From contig OY987244.1 in assembly GCA_963920765.1 (NCBI GenBank), positions 23,974,358-24,038,357 on the forward strand: a stretch of 64,000 bases of DNA. The letters are read 5' to 3'. Each line of letters opens with the position of its first letter. Within the stretch, counting starts at the first letter, position 1. Positions 24,325-36,089 of this stretch are shown piece by piece. Below the pieces are notes generated by a model. It was not told the DNA's origin and ran no database searches. It saw only the letters and a program-made list of their open reading frames with translations. The stretch comes from Ulota crispa (taxonomy: Eukaryota > Streptophyta > Bryopsida > Orthotrichales > Orthotrichaceae). The position numbers were made by a program, and so were the translations under genes.

Positions 24325-27310
24325 AACATAGAAATCCTTTATAACAAGTCCTACTACTATCAATTTCAAACTAAAAAATCTCCCTATAGTTGAATAAAAT
24401 TAAACAACTTTTGTAGGTCAAAACTTAGCATTGCTTTTGCAAGTCAAAACTTAGCAATGTTGTGTATCCATTTTGTAGCAAACCAATTTTGCCTTTTATT
24501 ACTAGATAGCTACCATACTCTCTATGGTCAAAAGGCAAAGTTTGCACTCAAAAAGAAAACAAAATTGGCATTTTGTTCTCAAGAAAATTTTGCCTCAATT
24601 CAAACCATGAACAGAAAAGTGTGCATTAACATGTGTTCAAAACAATAACAAAATGCAAGCAACACAATCGAGAAGAGAGTCTTGCTCAAAATTTAAGCAT
24701 GCTCTTGAAATTTGATTGCAATGAAGAAAAGCAAAGACATAATAAAGATTAATTCTTAGCAAAAATCCTAAACAAAAACACTATGCTATAGAATAATTCT
24801 TCTAACTTATCCCTTGTGCTTTTAGGATGCATTAAATGTAGGGAATTGATATGTGCACACCGGGTGCTTGATATATACATCTAGCCTTTACAGCTTGCTT
24901 TATTTCATGTCATCTTGACTTTGGGTAACCTCCTGACCCTTCCCAACCCACCTTGATTCATCCCAGCCCACCCCGACCCACTCAGCTCACCTGAACCTCT
25001 TGTGTCTACACCCCTACCTTGCCCCAAGCCATTCTTGCATGTCCTTGCCCGCTCATGTCTCTCTTGCCCCAGCTCACTCTTGCTTGCTCCTATTTTATCT
25101 AGTTTTTTTGTTGTTTTTTCCTATGTAATCCTAAGCCAAAAACATACCCAAACTTAATATAAGAACTCTCATCTCCAACAAGCATTTTGCACAGCTATTG
25201 TGAAAATAATCGGATATGACATGAAACCCTAAAAAGGGTTGGACTTGCATTTATGCCACTTGGTTCTTCCTATATATCAAATATACCCCTATATTATTTG
25301 AAATATCAAAAATACTCATGGTTCTATGTAATAATATCAATTGTTTTCCTGCTTTTCTTTGAAAACATCTAATATCCTTTGTTTTCTAGTGCCTCTTTTA
25401 TGCAAATATTTGCAAATATTGGGATGGCAATGGAAGTTACTAAAACTAGATGCAAGTTGAATATAAGTCAAATCTTGGAGGCAAGTTCTTCAAGCTTTAT
25501 ATAGTAGAACATGTTTAAGCTAATACTAACTAAGCTAATATCCCCTCTAATTAAGTGTGAGATAGTGGTGCCCAATAAAGCCTAGCGGCCCTCCCCAGCC
25601 CTTCACCACCCCCACTTTGGAAAGAAAAACTTTCATAAAATCCAATTCCAAGCATGTTCATTTAGGGAGGTTCTCTTGTAAACCATTTTTGCAATTGAAT
25701 TTATTGTGGTCAAAGCCATTGCATTGAACTGAACAACATGCATTTCTTTGTCAATATCTTTGGTGCTAATGTGACTTACTAAAATTTGCACTAAAGAAGC
25801 ACAAGAAAACCAAGGAAAAGGTAACCGTTCAAACCATAAACACAATAGTATACATTGGCATTTGTTCAAAATGATAACAAAATGCAACCTTTAAAATAGA
25901 GAAGAAAGTCTTGCTCAATATCTAAGCTTGCTCTCAAAACTTAATTGCAATGAAAAAAAGCAAAGACACAATAAATATTAACTCTTAGAAAAAATCTTGA
26001 AGAGAAATATTATGTTATAGAATAATTCTTATACCTTATCCAATGTGCTTTGAGGTTGCATCAAATATAAAAGCACTACGTCACCTTGGCAAAATTTCAC
26101 TTCCAAAGCAAGGCACTCTTTGTAGTAATAGCATGACTCCATATTTTGATGATTTTGTCACATCTGTTACCATAAAATTTGCTCAATTATAGCATTTGAT
26201 AATGCAAGCCTTTAAGTTTTCTCAAAGTGTCTCCAAAACAAGAAATTGAGAAACATGAAAAGACTTACCTCAAACTAGAACATTCATACAAGCTTTTTGA
26301 AGCAAATTCCTTGATACAAATAATGCTAGGTATATTTGTGCTAATGTAATTCATTCAGTCACATGAGAACAAATTGGGTTAGTACTTGAATCACAAGATG
26401 CAACAACAAGAGAGAATCAATCAAAACGCTGAGTAAACTAGTTGGGTGTCAAAATTACTTGAGGTAGCCAAACTCTCCACAAATCATAATCACCCTTGGT
26501 CATTTCCTCCCAGGCTTATATAGGTCAAAAAACCCAATTATGTCCATTCATGTTGAAACAATCTAATAGAGCATTTGTAGATGCAATCATGTGGTTTAGA
26601 GCTAGAAAATTGCCATGTATCATTTGGAGTATTCACATGGTCAATTCCTATTAAGCTACATCAAAACAAAGAATCAATTCATGAATCTAAATTGCTCAAT
26701 TTAGCATGAAGATCATGCAGGCTTATAAACAAATGAATAAATAATCATATAATAAATAAGAAATCTCACTTTAGTCTTGTTTCTCTTGCAATACTTTTAT
26801 GCATCGCTTGTGCAACACGGCAAACAAATTCTTTCTTGGTTTGGCAAAGAGCAAGAGAGGTTGCATATGGGTTTGAACACATTGCAATGCATTTTCAAAA
26901 CCTTGCCAACACTCAAACTAAGTCAACGTGAATCTCATAGCAGCTTCTACAAGAAATAGATTATTCTTTCACTAGTGAGAAAGGGGTACAAGTATACCTT
27001 GTAAGTGTGAAAATTTAAACAAAGAGTCTACTAAAAAGCCAATAGACAATTGTAAAACTTCCAACAATTTTGGTTTCTATTGGTTGAATACGTTATTTTC
27101 CTCAAAGCATTTTGAATGATCAAGAAACATGAAAAGATATACCTTAAATGAAAACATTGATTCATCAAATGTGCCTAAAGATCTACTTATTCCCAAAACA
27201 TTTAAATGGACTTCTTAAAGCAAAATCCTTGAAGATTGGCGTAGGCAAAAAAAACTTATACACAAGAGAAAGCCCTTGCAAGAAGAAAGCTCCAATGTTC
27301 AAGTTAGCCT
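24325..27310. other. Intergenic, no gene recognised
   Basis: AT-rich with a pyrimidine-rich C-cluster near 24920-25090. Two blocks (24640-24830 and 25840-26050) are diverged copies of each other (AGAGAAGAAAGTCTTGCTCAA, TATAGAATAATTCTT), so part of it is a dispersed repeat. No supported gene. Confidence 0.5.
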
Positions 27311-27311
27311 A

Positions 27312-27567
27312 CAACACCATATTAGGTAAATTGGGAAAAAGGGGTCCCAATTTGTACGTCACCTGCATCTAGAGAAGTCACCCAAAATCAGACTTGAAGG
27401 TATCAAATTCAGTCTGAGCCACTAAAATTTTGCCCTTGCAAATTCTTCCTCTCAAGTGAGTGCACGTGTACAAAAAAAAAATGCTGAGCTCAGTTGTACA
27501 TGATCATGTACAACCGGTAGAAGTCCCAAAATGTACCCTCTTTCCCAATTTACCTAATATGGTGTTC
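27312..27567. mobile_element. Stowaway-like MITE with TA duplication
   Basis: Inverted ends AACACCATATTAGGTAAATT on both sides, 256 bases in total, with TA immediately outside each end (27310-27311 and 27568-27569). Terminal repeats and TA target fit Tc1/mariner-derived Stowaway elements. Internally it shares blocks with 12990-13260 and 33568-34020. Confidence 0.7.
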
Positions 27568-27569
27568 TA

Positions 27570-28619
27570 CATATGATGAAAATTTTGACATATCTAACAA
27601 GAAATGAGGATGCAAAAAGAATTAGAAACCAAAATTACAATGATACTTACCGGTCTCTTCAATGTTTTTTTATCATTTCATAAGCAAAAATGAACATTTA
27701 CATTTACAAGTCAATAAAATGTAGCCTATTTCAATTAAGTTTCACAAATCTATGTTGAATTGTACATCAAAAGGGCTCGTTAATGTACACAAGAGCACAA
27801 TAATTGAGTTCGTGTCACAAAATTCAATACTGTAACATGCATGCTCTCTTAATATGAAATAATACTATTGCTTACTACTAATCACTACTACTTCCGTTCC
27901 TACACTATAATGTTCACACTCCACAACAATGACGACCAGATTTGTGTGTTGTATACATTGCAAGATATGAGAAGCTATCAATTGTGTAGAACTTTTGCGC
28001 AAACACTGCAAGAACAAACTCTAAGTGTATTGTGAGGCGGTTTCGAAGTTGAGTCTTGATGAAATTAAGTATAAAAAATGTTCTTTTGTCTTTTGCAAAA
28101 CCAAGCATTTGCACTCTAGCTATCTCAGCAACTTTGATGAACTTAGAAATATTGAACTTTAACATTCCATTTGGTATGATAGTACTTTGAGATTATTTTT
28201 TCTTCTATTGTTTTACAATTTTATTAAGATTTGAGATGGGAGATTTTTTTTATTTAACACTTAGTTCAAATGTTTCAATTTTTTTTATCATATAAATGTA
28301 AATTTTAATTGCATTTTTTTTGGAAAATTCATGATGTAGTTGTTTTAATAAATGTGAATACAACCATGTGCAACTAGATTTAGATATCTTTTATTTTTAT
28401 TTTTTAATATATATAAAATTTAGTTTTTGACAATTTTACTAAAGATGAATGCAAGTTATATATTAACACTAAAATGGCTCCAAAAAAGAAACAATAAAAT
28501 GAGAAGATCAACATGTAACAATGCTTTTAGAATTATATGAAGATCAATAGGTCATTTGTATCAAATATGGAAATTTCAAAGCGCGTTGTTTTGATGAAAA
28601 TACTTCTATCATGTGTATA

Positions 28620-28620
<1 letters not shown>
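27570..28620. other. Intergenic, AT-rich, nothing recognised
   Basis: No ORF with a domain, no RNA gene and no clear repeat ends were found here. Confidence 0.45.

Positions 28621-28624
<4 letters not shown>

Positions 28625-28679
<55 letters not shown>
28625..28679. repeat. (AT)n microsatellite
   Basis: An uninterrupted run of about 27 AT dinucleotides. Confidence 0.95.
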
Positions 28680-28684
<5 letters not shown>

Positions 28685-28689
28685 GTGGT

Positions 28690-29205
28690 TTTAGACTAAA
28701 TCAAGGTCTATGTATCCAAATCTGAATTCAAATGTTCCATATTCAACTTTTTGATGGTAAATATCTAAATTTTATCCCCTTGCACAATGTGCGTATGTGA
28801 AACTTTAAATGTGTGTATAACAAGCCTTGGGTGTCATGGTTGTTCATTTGGGCAAGTTTTAATTGTCAGAAAATACAAGCACATACACAAAAATTATAAT
28901 TTAGATAGATGTGTCAGTTTGCTTGTGCTTTTTAGAGCATTTTTAGAATTTTGGACCTAAAAATGAAAAATTGAAATTATTATTTTTCATTTTTATTACG
29001 TGATATGGCTTTGAAACCATATTTTGACTTCTTGCTAGCAATAATGAGTGTCAGTAACACAAACAAAGTAAGTTTTTTTTAATCATTTTGTATCATTTTT
29101 TAAAATCAACTATGAGTTGATTTCATTGGCAAACCATGACCTCAATTGGGCACTTCAAACATACTGGCAAGTGGACAGATGGGCGGTACAATGCAATAAC
29201 CATGT
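28690..29205. repeat. Two dispersed repeat fragments
   Basis: 28690-28800 is one diverged arm of the foldback family at 10797-11202. 28930-29205 is a diverged copy of the interior of the piggyBac-like element at 13720-14010 (shared ATGGCTTTGAA, AATGAGTGTCA, AAAGTAAGTTTTTTTT, GACCTCAAT). Confidence 0.65.
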
Positions 29206-29208
29206 TGA

Positions 29209-29318
29209 GTGTACATACATCAAACCCCAAGTGTGCATACATCAAACCCCAAGTGTACATACATCAAACCCCAAGTGTGCACATATCAAAACCCAAATGT
29301 ACATATATCAATTCCCAT
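29209..29318. repeat. 22-base tandem repeat, ~5 units
   Basis: Units of GTACATACATCAAACCCCAAGT in tandem, decaying toward the right end. Positioned just upstream of segmental duplication copy 2. Confidence 0.85.
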
Positions 29319-29989
29319 AAATAAACACGCACAAAATCTTGGTCACCTTAGTTGCAAGGTCTACTTTTGATATATGATGAGGCCTATAGGCTATTTTTGA
29401 AATAAGGCCACTGTCAGACCTATTTTTGATTTTTTCCCAGAAAAATTAAAAGAAAGTGCCGAGTCTGCCGACATCCTGCAGATTGCAAGCAGCTCCGGTG
29501 TAATTTTCCAGTCAAGGGGGGAGGACCTTCTTCCACCTACAACGACCTCCGCCAAACTCCTACCCTAAACCCAGTCAGCCTCGATCCCAGGAAAATCACA
29601 CCTGGGAACAATCCTCGCTTTTCGTTGTAGGTAGTTTGGCAATTGCCAACTGTAGTGACGACATGTTGTTCAAAGCTCGGGTGTTGTCATCACTGGCACG
29701 GGTCCATCACGACAGTACTGTATAGTAGTAGGCAGCTCAGTAACAAGACTTAAATCAAGCAATTGCAAGCACCCGTGCAAGCAGCAGCAGCTGTTGCGAC
29801 ATAATTCTCCTCTGCCTCTCGAGCTTCCGTTCCATTGATCGCCTCCGACTTCCCTCAATAACGTGTCGCAGACTTTACAGATTAGTTTGAGCTTCGAAGC
29901 AACACTTGCGGACGTCGGACTTGAACAATCGAGAGACCTGACCGTTGATCATCGAGCACTCGTCTTTTCTTTAGCGTGTGGTTTCATGT

Positions 29990-30140
29990 CACTACAAGAA
30001 AAGAGGACCTTAATCAACATTATTGTCAGTGTTGATTTGGATACCTTATCTTGATTGAGACATTTTGAACATAACAGCGTTGATTAGGACATGTTTGTGT
30101 TGATTAAGACCACTTGATTAGGACCCATTCTCTACTAGTG
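29990..30140. mobile_element. CACTA-type MITE, duplicated copy
   Basis: Same 151-base element with the same TGT flanks as at 16347-16497. It was carried by the tract duplication or conversion and does not represent an independent insertion. Confidence 0.8.
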
Positions 30141-30344
30141 TGTGTTTCTTGAGTTTATGTGCCGAAATTTTGATTTTCTGAGGACAAGGTTGGAGTCGAT
30201 TCGGTGCCTTGTTGCGGTAAATAATCCGGATAGCGAGCGAACTTAGATTTATTGTCGAATTCTGTGAGGGGGTTGTTTATTGCGTGATTGTGCAGCTTGA
30301 GGTGATCGATCAAGAAGTGCAAGAGCGTGTGCATCGTCGTGGTG

Positions 30345-31487
30345 ATGGAAATGGCTCATGACTTGGGGGAGGACGACGGCAAGAACATCGTTGTCAGTAG
30401 CGGAGAATTGCCTCTAATCTTTAGCAACGATGCTCATGTGCAACCGTCTTGCAATATTGAGTCGGCCGTGCTTGATCCGTCCATATGGAGCAACACACCT
30501 GAAGACGTATTGTACCTCGTGTTCTCAAGATTACCTCTCAAGAGCCGCGTTCGCATCCGCAGTCTCAGCAAGCTATGGACGTCGACAGACTTCTTTTCCA
30601 AAGAAACACCACGAGACCGGTTCGCTCTCGTGAATCGCAGCACTGATGGCGAAGTGTGGGTGTTTGACACTCCGGCTCAAGAATGGTGCAAGTTTCGTCT
30701 CGGACCGTTTCCCTCGTCCCGAAAGTTTACCAAGCCGTTCGCTGCGGCAGGCGGGCTTTTGTGTTACATTTCGGAGACGAGCGAAGTCGTGGTGGGCAAT
30801 CCGTTAACGCAGACGTGGCGCGTTCTACCGCAGAATCTCACACTGAACGAATTTCCAACCCTGACGCACATGTCTATGGCCGGTGATCAATACTATATAA
30901 CCCTTGGCAGATTATGTGACGACACGGGCGTTGTAGTCTTCGAAACGTACGACTCCGGGTCGAACACATGGCGCTCCTCTGCACAGCTCTCATCGTATTA
31001 CTACAACTTGTTTAAGAACGGCGAGTACCAGGGCTTAGCCACCATTGATAAGGGATCCGGGAATATGAAGCGACTCGTGTACCCGTCCGCGCTTCAAGAG
31101 AGTGCGTTCCTGGACCGCGTCGAGGAGCAGTGTTGGATTCAGCAAAGCAAGGGGGGTTTGTTTATGTGCAGTAATGTTCCTCGCAAGGAAGGGGTGTGGC
31201 AGAGGATGGAGGGGATGAACTGGCAGCGAGTGAGTCTGTTTCCCAAAGTGCTTCGAATGTATGAAAAAACGGCATTGTATGTCTGTGATGAAGTCATGTT
31301 GCTCGTTGGCTCGGAGCCTCGCTGCTTTGCTCCCCAGTTCGAGGACGCGGATCCTCACAGGATGGTTGTGCTCAACAACTCCACCCAGCAATGGCGCATT
31401 CTGCCCTCCGTTCCTTCAAGTTTTGGTCGGGTGGACGAGCTTGTGAGAGGTTTCATGTCCCAGCCAAGATTCGACGCAACACCGTGA
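30345..31487 (+). CDS. F-box protein with kelch/F-box-associated C-terminus, copy 2
   Basis: 380 residues, identical in predicted protein to the gene at 16702-17844. Start ATG at 30345, stop at 31485-31487, no intron. The upstream 700 bases (leader, MITE) are also shared, so both copies probably have the same proximal promoter. The 3' region differs completely from the second base after the stop, with two copies of repeat A in place of copy 1's sequence, so polyadenylation signals and mRNA stability could differ. Function, as for copy 1: F-box near residues 47-85 as SKP1-binding adaptor, blade-like C-terminus as substrate receptor. Confidence 0.88.
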   Translation: MEMAHDLGEDDGKNIVVSSGELPLIFSNDAHVQPSCNIESAVLDPSIWSNTPEDVLYLVFSRLPLKSRVRIRSLSKLWTSTDFFSKETPRDRFALVNRSTDGEVWVFDTPAQEWCKFRLGPFPSSRKFTKPFAAAGGLLCYISETSEVVVGNPLTQTWRVLPQNLTLNEFPTLTHMSMAGDQYYITLGRLCDDTGVVVFETYDSGSNTWRSSAQLSSYYYNLFKNGEYQGLATIDKGSGNMKRLVYPSALQESAFLDRVEEQCWIQQSKGGLFMCSNVPRKEGVWQRMEGMNWQRVSLFPKVLRMYEKTALYVCDEVMLLVGSEPRCFAPQFEDADPHRMVVLNNSTQQWRILPSVPSSFGRVDELVRGFMSQPRFDATP

Positions 31488-31496
31488 CGAGTGACG

Positions 31497-31925
31497 AGAC
31501 TCAGTGATCTTTAAACTGGCTAAATTTCGTAGGATTGCTACCCGCTAAAAAAATGTGGACTTTATAGTGTTAAATTTGAAAATTTTAGCTAGTGTTTTTA
31601 GAATTTTAGCCACTCGAGTTAAAACTGGAAATCATATTTGGGATCGTCCCTGACGACCCGCTTGCCTTTTTGTACATTAAAATCTGAGACTAGTAGCTGG
31701 TCATTTCCAGCTCGCTATATACAAGCTCATCTCAGATTGACTCACTCTCAAAACAATCTTTAAACTGGCTAAATTTTGCAGGATTGCTACCAAATTTAAA
31801 AAACTTGTGAACTTCATAGAGTTAAATTTGAAAATTTTAGCTTTCTAGCAGTGTTTTTAAGCCACTTGAGCCAAAAGTAAAAATCATAGTTGGGATCAGT
31901 GGATCACTGATACTCAGTTTCTTAG
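31497..31925. repeat. Repeat A, two copies in tandem orientation
   Basis: Copies at about 31497-31650 and 31752-31925 share CTTTAAACTGGCTAAATTT, AAATTTGAAAATTTTAGCT and CACTTGAG. Other copies are at 18515-18690 and 39145-39330. No clear inverted ends were found, so the element class is unknown. Confidence 0.7.
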
Positions 31926-32884
31926 GATTTGAAAGAATATCTTCAACCGATGTTGATGTTCGCCAACAAGATGACTGATTAATGAGACATCGTGAGACTA
32001 TTATTTCGTGTACTGTATCTCTTTTGAAAATTCTAAACCCGTTTGAGTGATTGCAATAGTGAGTGGGCCTCCTCCAGTTTTGTTCTCAGGGTCCAAGTTT
32101 CGACTTGTGGGCTTGTGCTGTTAAATTACCGTTGCACTGCTTAGAAACTGTTTGAGTCAAACATTTACACTAAATCGTTAAGGCTTTTGCTTGTGCCCAT
32201 TTACTTCGGAGCGCATGCCGGGTCCGTACAGTGAGAAAATTATTGGGTCCAAATTTCAAAGCATATACAAATGGTGAAGGAATTATATATTGACCTGGGA
32301 TCAAACTCTTTGGCTAGCGCGGGTCAGCAGACACATGGTGATTTGGCAGTTACAGGGGTGAGTTGCACATAACCTCCATGCCCAAATGCTTGGGCTAGGA
32401 CAGGAACAAAATTCGTACTTGTAAAATATCAGCAGAAATATTACAAAATACCGTTGTTGTTGTTTTCCTTTTGTTTTGTTTTTCTCGCTCTCGGAAGCAG
32501 CAAAAACGTGGGACGGGATTGATGATCAAGAAGAACTGTCACTTTCATGAAAAGGTAACCACTATTCCTTGCCACCCATTTTCACAAATTTCTTCTGCCC
32601 TGTAGAGGGTCTGAAATGTGACCCCTAGTAACCTACAAAAGGCATTTTACTCTTCATGAAAAGGAAGAGAAACCGACCAACATGGCCAAAGTTTAGCCCA
32701 ATGGATTCTGACTCGAGGATTCTGAAAGTGATAAGTGATGTAAAACCAATTAAAATCTTGGGAAGAACAGAATAAACGATACAGAATGCTAGCAAATGTT
32801 ATATCTTCTTAGGCTATGCCTATTTAGGCTAGAGGGGTCACCTCTCTAGACTTGCCAAAGGTAATTCAATTATGGAAATATGTG

Positions 32885-33565
32885 AAAAATGGAAGTACTA
32901 AATAACTGTACACATCATTCCTTGTGGTACAAAAGAGGGACAACCATTCTTCATGGTAGATATCTTTTAATTTTGTTATTGTTTCATTATCCCTACCAAT
33001 CTTGTGTAAGATTTTTGTTCTATGGATGGAAATCATCTTGCTCTCCTTTAATAAGACATTTGTAATTTACCTCAAAATGGTCAAAGAAGACATAGCTTGA
33101 TATTTAGTAGGATAGTGTCTTGGAGAATTAAGCAATTGAGTCAAAGTTTGATTTCACATACCCGTTTGAGTACTAGTTTAGTGTCTAAACAAGCTTTTGG
33201 AATCAAGTTCAAAACTATAACTTGGTTCTCCAAGAAAAAAATTCTACTAGCTAGTGATATTTGAAGCTTATTTAAGTTTTGGAACCTCTATGGAACCATG
33301 AGTTAACATAGTAGCAATGTCAAGCCTTGCATTTGACTTAGCTTTTACTTGGTAGTGTAGAAATATTTTCATATTTCAATCTTTAAATTCAATTATAGTA
33401 AGGATGTTGTAAAAATGAGAACTTTAGGTTACGTAAAACAACCATTTCATGACAATAGGATTTCAAGTTGGTGCAAAATTCTAGTTTGAAAATAGCAAAG
33501 TGGTACAAAATGATTGAGTTTGAGAAAAAGGAGAAGGTTTTGGAGTGAAATAGAGTAATGCGTTA
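32885..33565. other. Intergenic, nothing recognised
   Basis: AT-rich spacer without coding or repeat signature that I can support. Confidence 0.45.
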
Positions 33566-33567
33566 TT

Positions 33568-34020
33568 TGTTAAATTGGGAAAAAGCTTACATTTTGGGAC
33601 TTTTGAAGGTTTTAGAAGGCCTCCTTAAATTGAGCTTAGCATTGTTTTTGAGCTCAGCGTTGTTTTTTGGTACACATATCCTCATTTGAGAGGGGGAATT
33701 TGCAAGGGAAAAAATCTTAGTGGCTCAAATTGTGTAACACAAAGAAGATACAGACAATAGACTGACTACAAAGAGATCAGAGAAATACATACACAGAGGA
33801 ATCAAGTGAGAACGCAAACTAATACAAGTTGTATTGCTGTGCAAAGTGAGATATATATAGTAGTAACTAACTACTATGGATGAATGAACTAGCTTGGTGG
33901 ATGGATGAATAGTCATCCAGTTAACACAAATTGAATCTGATACCTTTAAATCTAGTTTAAGGTGACTTTTTGGGTTTAAGGTGGAGTACAAAACAGTACC
34001 TCCATTTTTCCTAATTTAAC
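33568..34020. mobile_element. MITE of the TTAAATTGGGAAAAA family with nested insertion
   Basis: Inverted ends near 33573 (TTGTTAAATTGGGAAAAA) and 34000-34014 (inverse, one mismatch). Outside both ends lies AGTAATGCGTTA, a possible target duplication. It contains the solo-LTR-like insertion at 33733-33926. Confidence 0.6.
33733..33926 (-). mobile_element. Solo-LTR-like element, 194 bases
   Basis: Begins TGTAACAC and ends TTAACA (TG...CA on both strands), flanked by the direct repeat CAAATTG at 33726-33732 and 33927-33933. Read on the minus strand it has TGTTAACTGG at the start, a TATATATA box in the middle and TTTGTGTTACA at the end, in the order expected for an LTR. The small size suits TRIM/SMART-type elements. 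No internal region remains. Confidence 0.65.
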
Positions 34021-35410
34021 AAGTAATGCGTTAGAGGAGGTATGTACCAATAGAAGAAAATGTGGTGCAATTTTTGAGTGAGAAGGAAAATTATGAGGAG
34101 AGTGTGACAAACTCTGAGGGCTCTAAACATGCACCAGCCTTTTGCATAGAGGAAATGTGATTGTGATTGTTGTGAACTTAGAGTTATTTCATACTCGCAA
34201 CTAAGGCCATTTAAATTATGAGCCATTGTTCTAAAAACTCATTAAAATTTTCAGCCATTCATACCAAAATCTTAGCACAAATGCTCTCAAGATGATTTGA
34301 AACACTCACTAGAACAAGAAAGTAATGGGAGCCCAGGGTGAGGCCCACGGGCTTTTATTTAAAGGATTTGAGGTTAAAAAACTTGATGCCATTATAGCTG
34401 AAATTTTAGAAAAGAAAGAACGAAGCACAATCACAATTGTAGAGATTTCATCCTATAATCTTGACTATGCAAAAGGATGATTTTCTTATTAGAATACTTA
34501 TATCTTAATTAACTAAATTTGGATTAGTTTTGTGTGTAAAATACAAGGAGATCTTCTAATGTTAAGAGATAAAGATCTTTCAATGTTGCGCACATATCTC
34601 CCATGACTTGCATTTGATATATCCACAACATCCACAAGTCTCCTAATGTTTTGCATTTGGATTCTTATTTCTAAACTTCAAATGGTTTAGGTTTAGTTAA
34701 ATGCAACACAATTTTATTTCAATAAAATTTGACAATAACCCAAAGATCAGAAAGTAACCTTGTGTGTGATGGACTTAACTTTTGGCCTTGAAGCCATGTC
34801 AAGACTTATCTTTTTAGCATTAAAACATTTTTCAAAATTTTGGCCTTAAATTTCTAATGTAAAGTGGCTCTAAAAACTTCTATACAATAGAGGCTAAGTG
34901 AACCAAAATATTAGCCCAATTACTATAAAACTTGCTCTAAACATTTGTCATAATAAGAATATAGTAGAGGGCAATTCCCATGCATTTAAAGGCCATGAGG
35001 CCAAAAAGTCAAGGCAATCTAAGCAATCCTTGAAATATTTTGAAAAAGGATAAATAAAGTGACTATAACAAGGCATTGTGTTTTCCATTCCATCCTATAG
35101 TGCCGATTCTTATAATTTACATTATATACTTATAATTGAATTGTGATAAATTTTGGCTTTCACCTCAAAGTTATGAATCGACCTTCTATCTTCGAGGACA
35201 TGCTTTTTGGAGTTGAGACTATGTCAAATCTTGTCTTATAAATATCAAAAAATCACCTCTAAGATGAATAAAGATCACTAAGAGTATTCACTTATATTTA
35301 ACAACATAAAATCATCCAATAAAAAAATGTCACCACTTTTCAATTGGCTATATGAGAAATGGGCTTGGGATTGAAGTCATAAGAAAAAATACCTAGAAAT
35401 CGTTACCAAT
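34021..35410. other. Intergenic, nothing recognised
   Basis: AT-rich with no supported gene, RNA or repeat end. Confidence 0.45.
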
Positions 35411-35416
35411 CTTTAA

Positions 35417-35487
35417 CCCCTCACCGCCTATGGTTGTCAAATAAGACGGGAATTAGGGCAAAAAATGTCCGCTTGGGCGGTGAGGGG
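35417..35487. mobile_element. TTAA-flanked mini-MITE, 71 bases
   Basis: TTAA on both sides (35413-35416, 35488-35491) and perfect inverted ends CCCCTCACCGCC. Inverted repeat continues one base pair beyond TTAA. It may be an extreme deletion derivative of the same CCC-terminal class. Confidence 0.6.
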
Positions 35488-35821
35488 TTAAAGTGTCGTT
35501 AAGCCCTGCCTTGCTTCCTCCAGTTCAAAATAAGACGTAATAGGCCAGCAAAAAAAATTAACTGTGCAATGCACGATTAAATTATCTTAACAATGCATTG
35601 CACTATTAAAGAACTTGTAGAGGCTCTCTCCAGTGGAATTGAACTCACAATTGCACGCATCATTGGGCTTAACGCCAATTTAAGCCTCGAAACGCACTTG
35701 TTCCGGGGCTTAACCCTATACAAAATTCAAATGATAAATACAACTCTCTTCAAAATAATAATAATAATAATAATCTAGTATTTAAGTCTACATAGCATTC
35801 AAAGCCAACCTTTGTTCAATT

Positions 35822-35865
35822 AACCCTTTCAACCCTTTTAACCCTTTTAACCCTTTTAACCCTTA
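35822..35865. repeat. AACCCTTTT 10-base tandem repeat
   Basis: Four to five units of AACCCTTTTA directly abutting the left end of the piggyBac-like MITE at 35860. It looks like reiteration of the TTAACCC end. Confidence 0.75.
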
Positions 35866-36085
35866 AACGACCATAGGGCATAGTATATAGGCTGACGTAT
35901 AATTATCATTTGCTACCAATAAGAAATTTTACTTTAAGATCTCAAGTAGCTCACTAGAACCACATTGATCTATTCTCCAACTTCTTTTTTGATCTCAAAT
36001 GTAGTAAAGGTGTGGATCCATTCCAAATACAAAAAAAATACCCTATATTATATTGGTTGCAAAGGGCCTTTCAGTCGTTTAAGGG
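35860..36085. mobile_element. TTAA-flanked piggyBac-like MITE, 226 bases
   Basis: TTAA at 35856-35859 and 36086-36089. Inverted ends CCCTTAAACGACC and CCCTTAAACGACT. The interior (TTTGCTACCAA, CTCACTAGAAC, GATCTCAAATGTA, CTCCAAATACAA-like blocks) matches the element at 53730-53962. Confidence 0.75.
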
Positions 36086-36089
36086 TTAA

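Larger units (their letters stand above)
29605..31489. repeat. Near-identical duplicated tract, copy 2
   Basis: Partner of 15962-17846. It includes the CACTA-type MITE, leader and whole F-box coding region. Confidence 0.9.
29440..32880. repeat. Segmental duplication, copy 2 (compact form)
   Basis: Collinear with 15350-22650 but without the three insertions of copy 1. It has its own extras: two copies of repeat A after the F-box gene and about 110 bases near 32390-32495. Flank identity is visibly partial, in contrast to the F-box tract. Confidence 0.8.
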
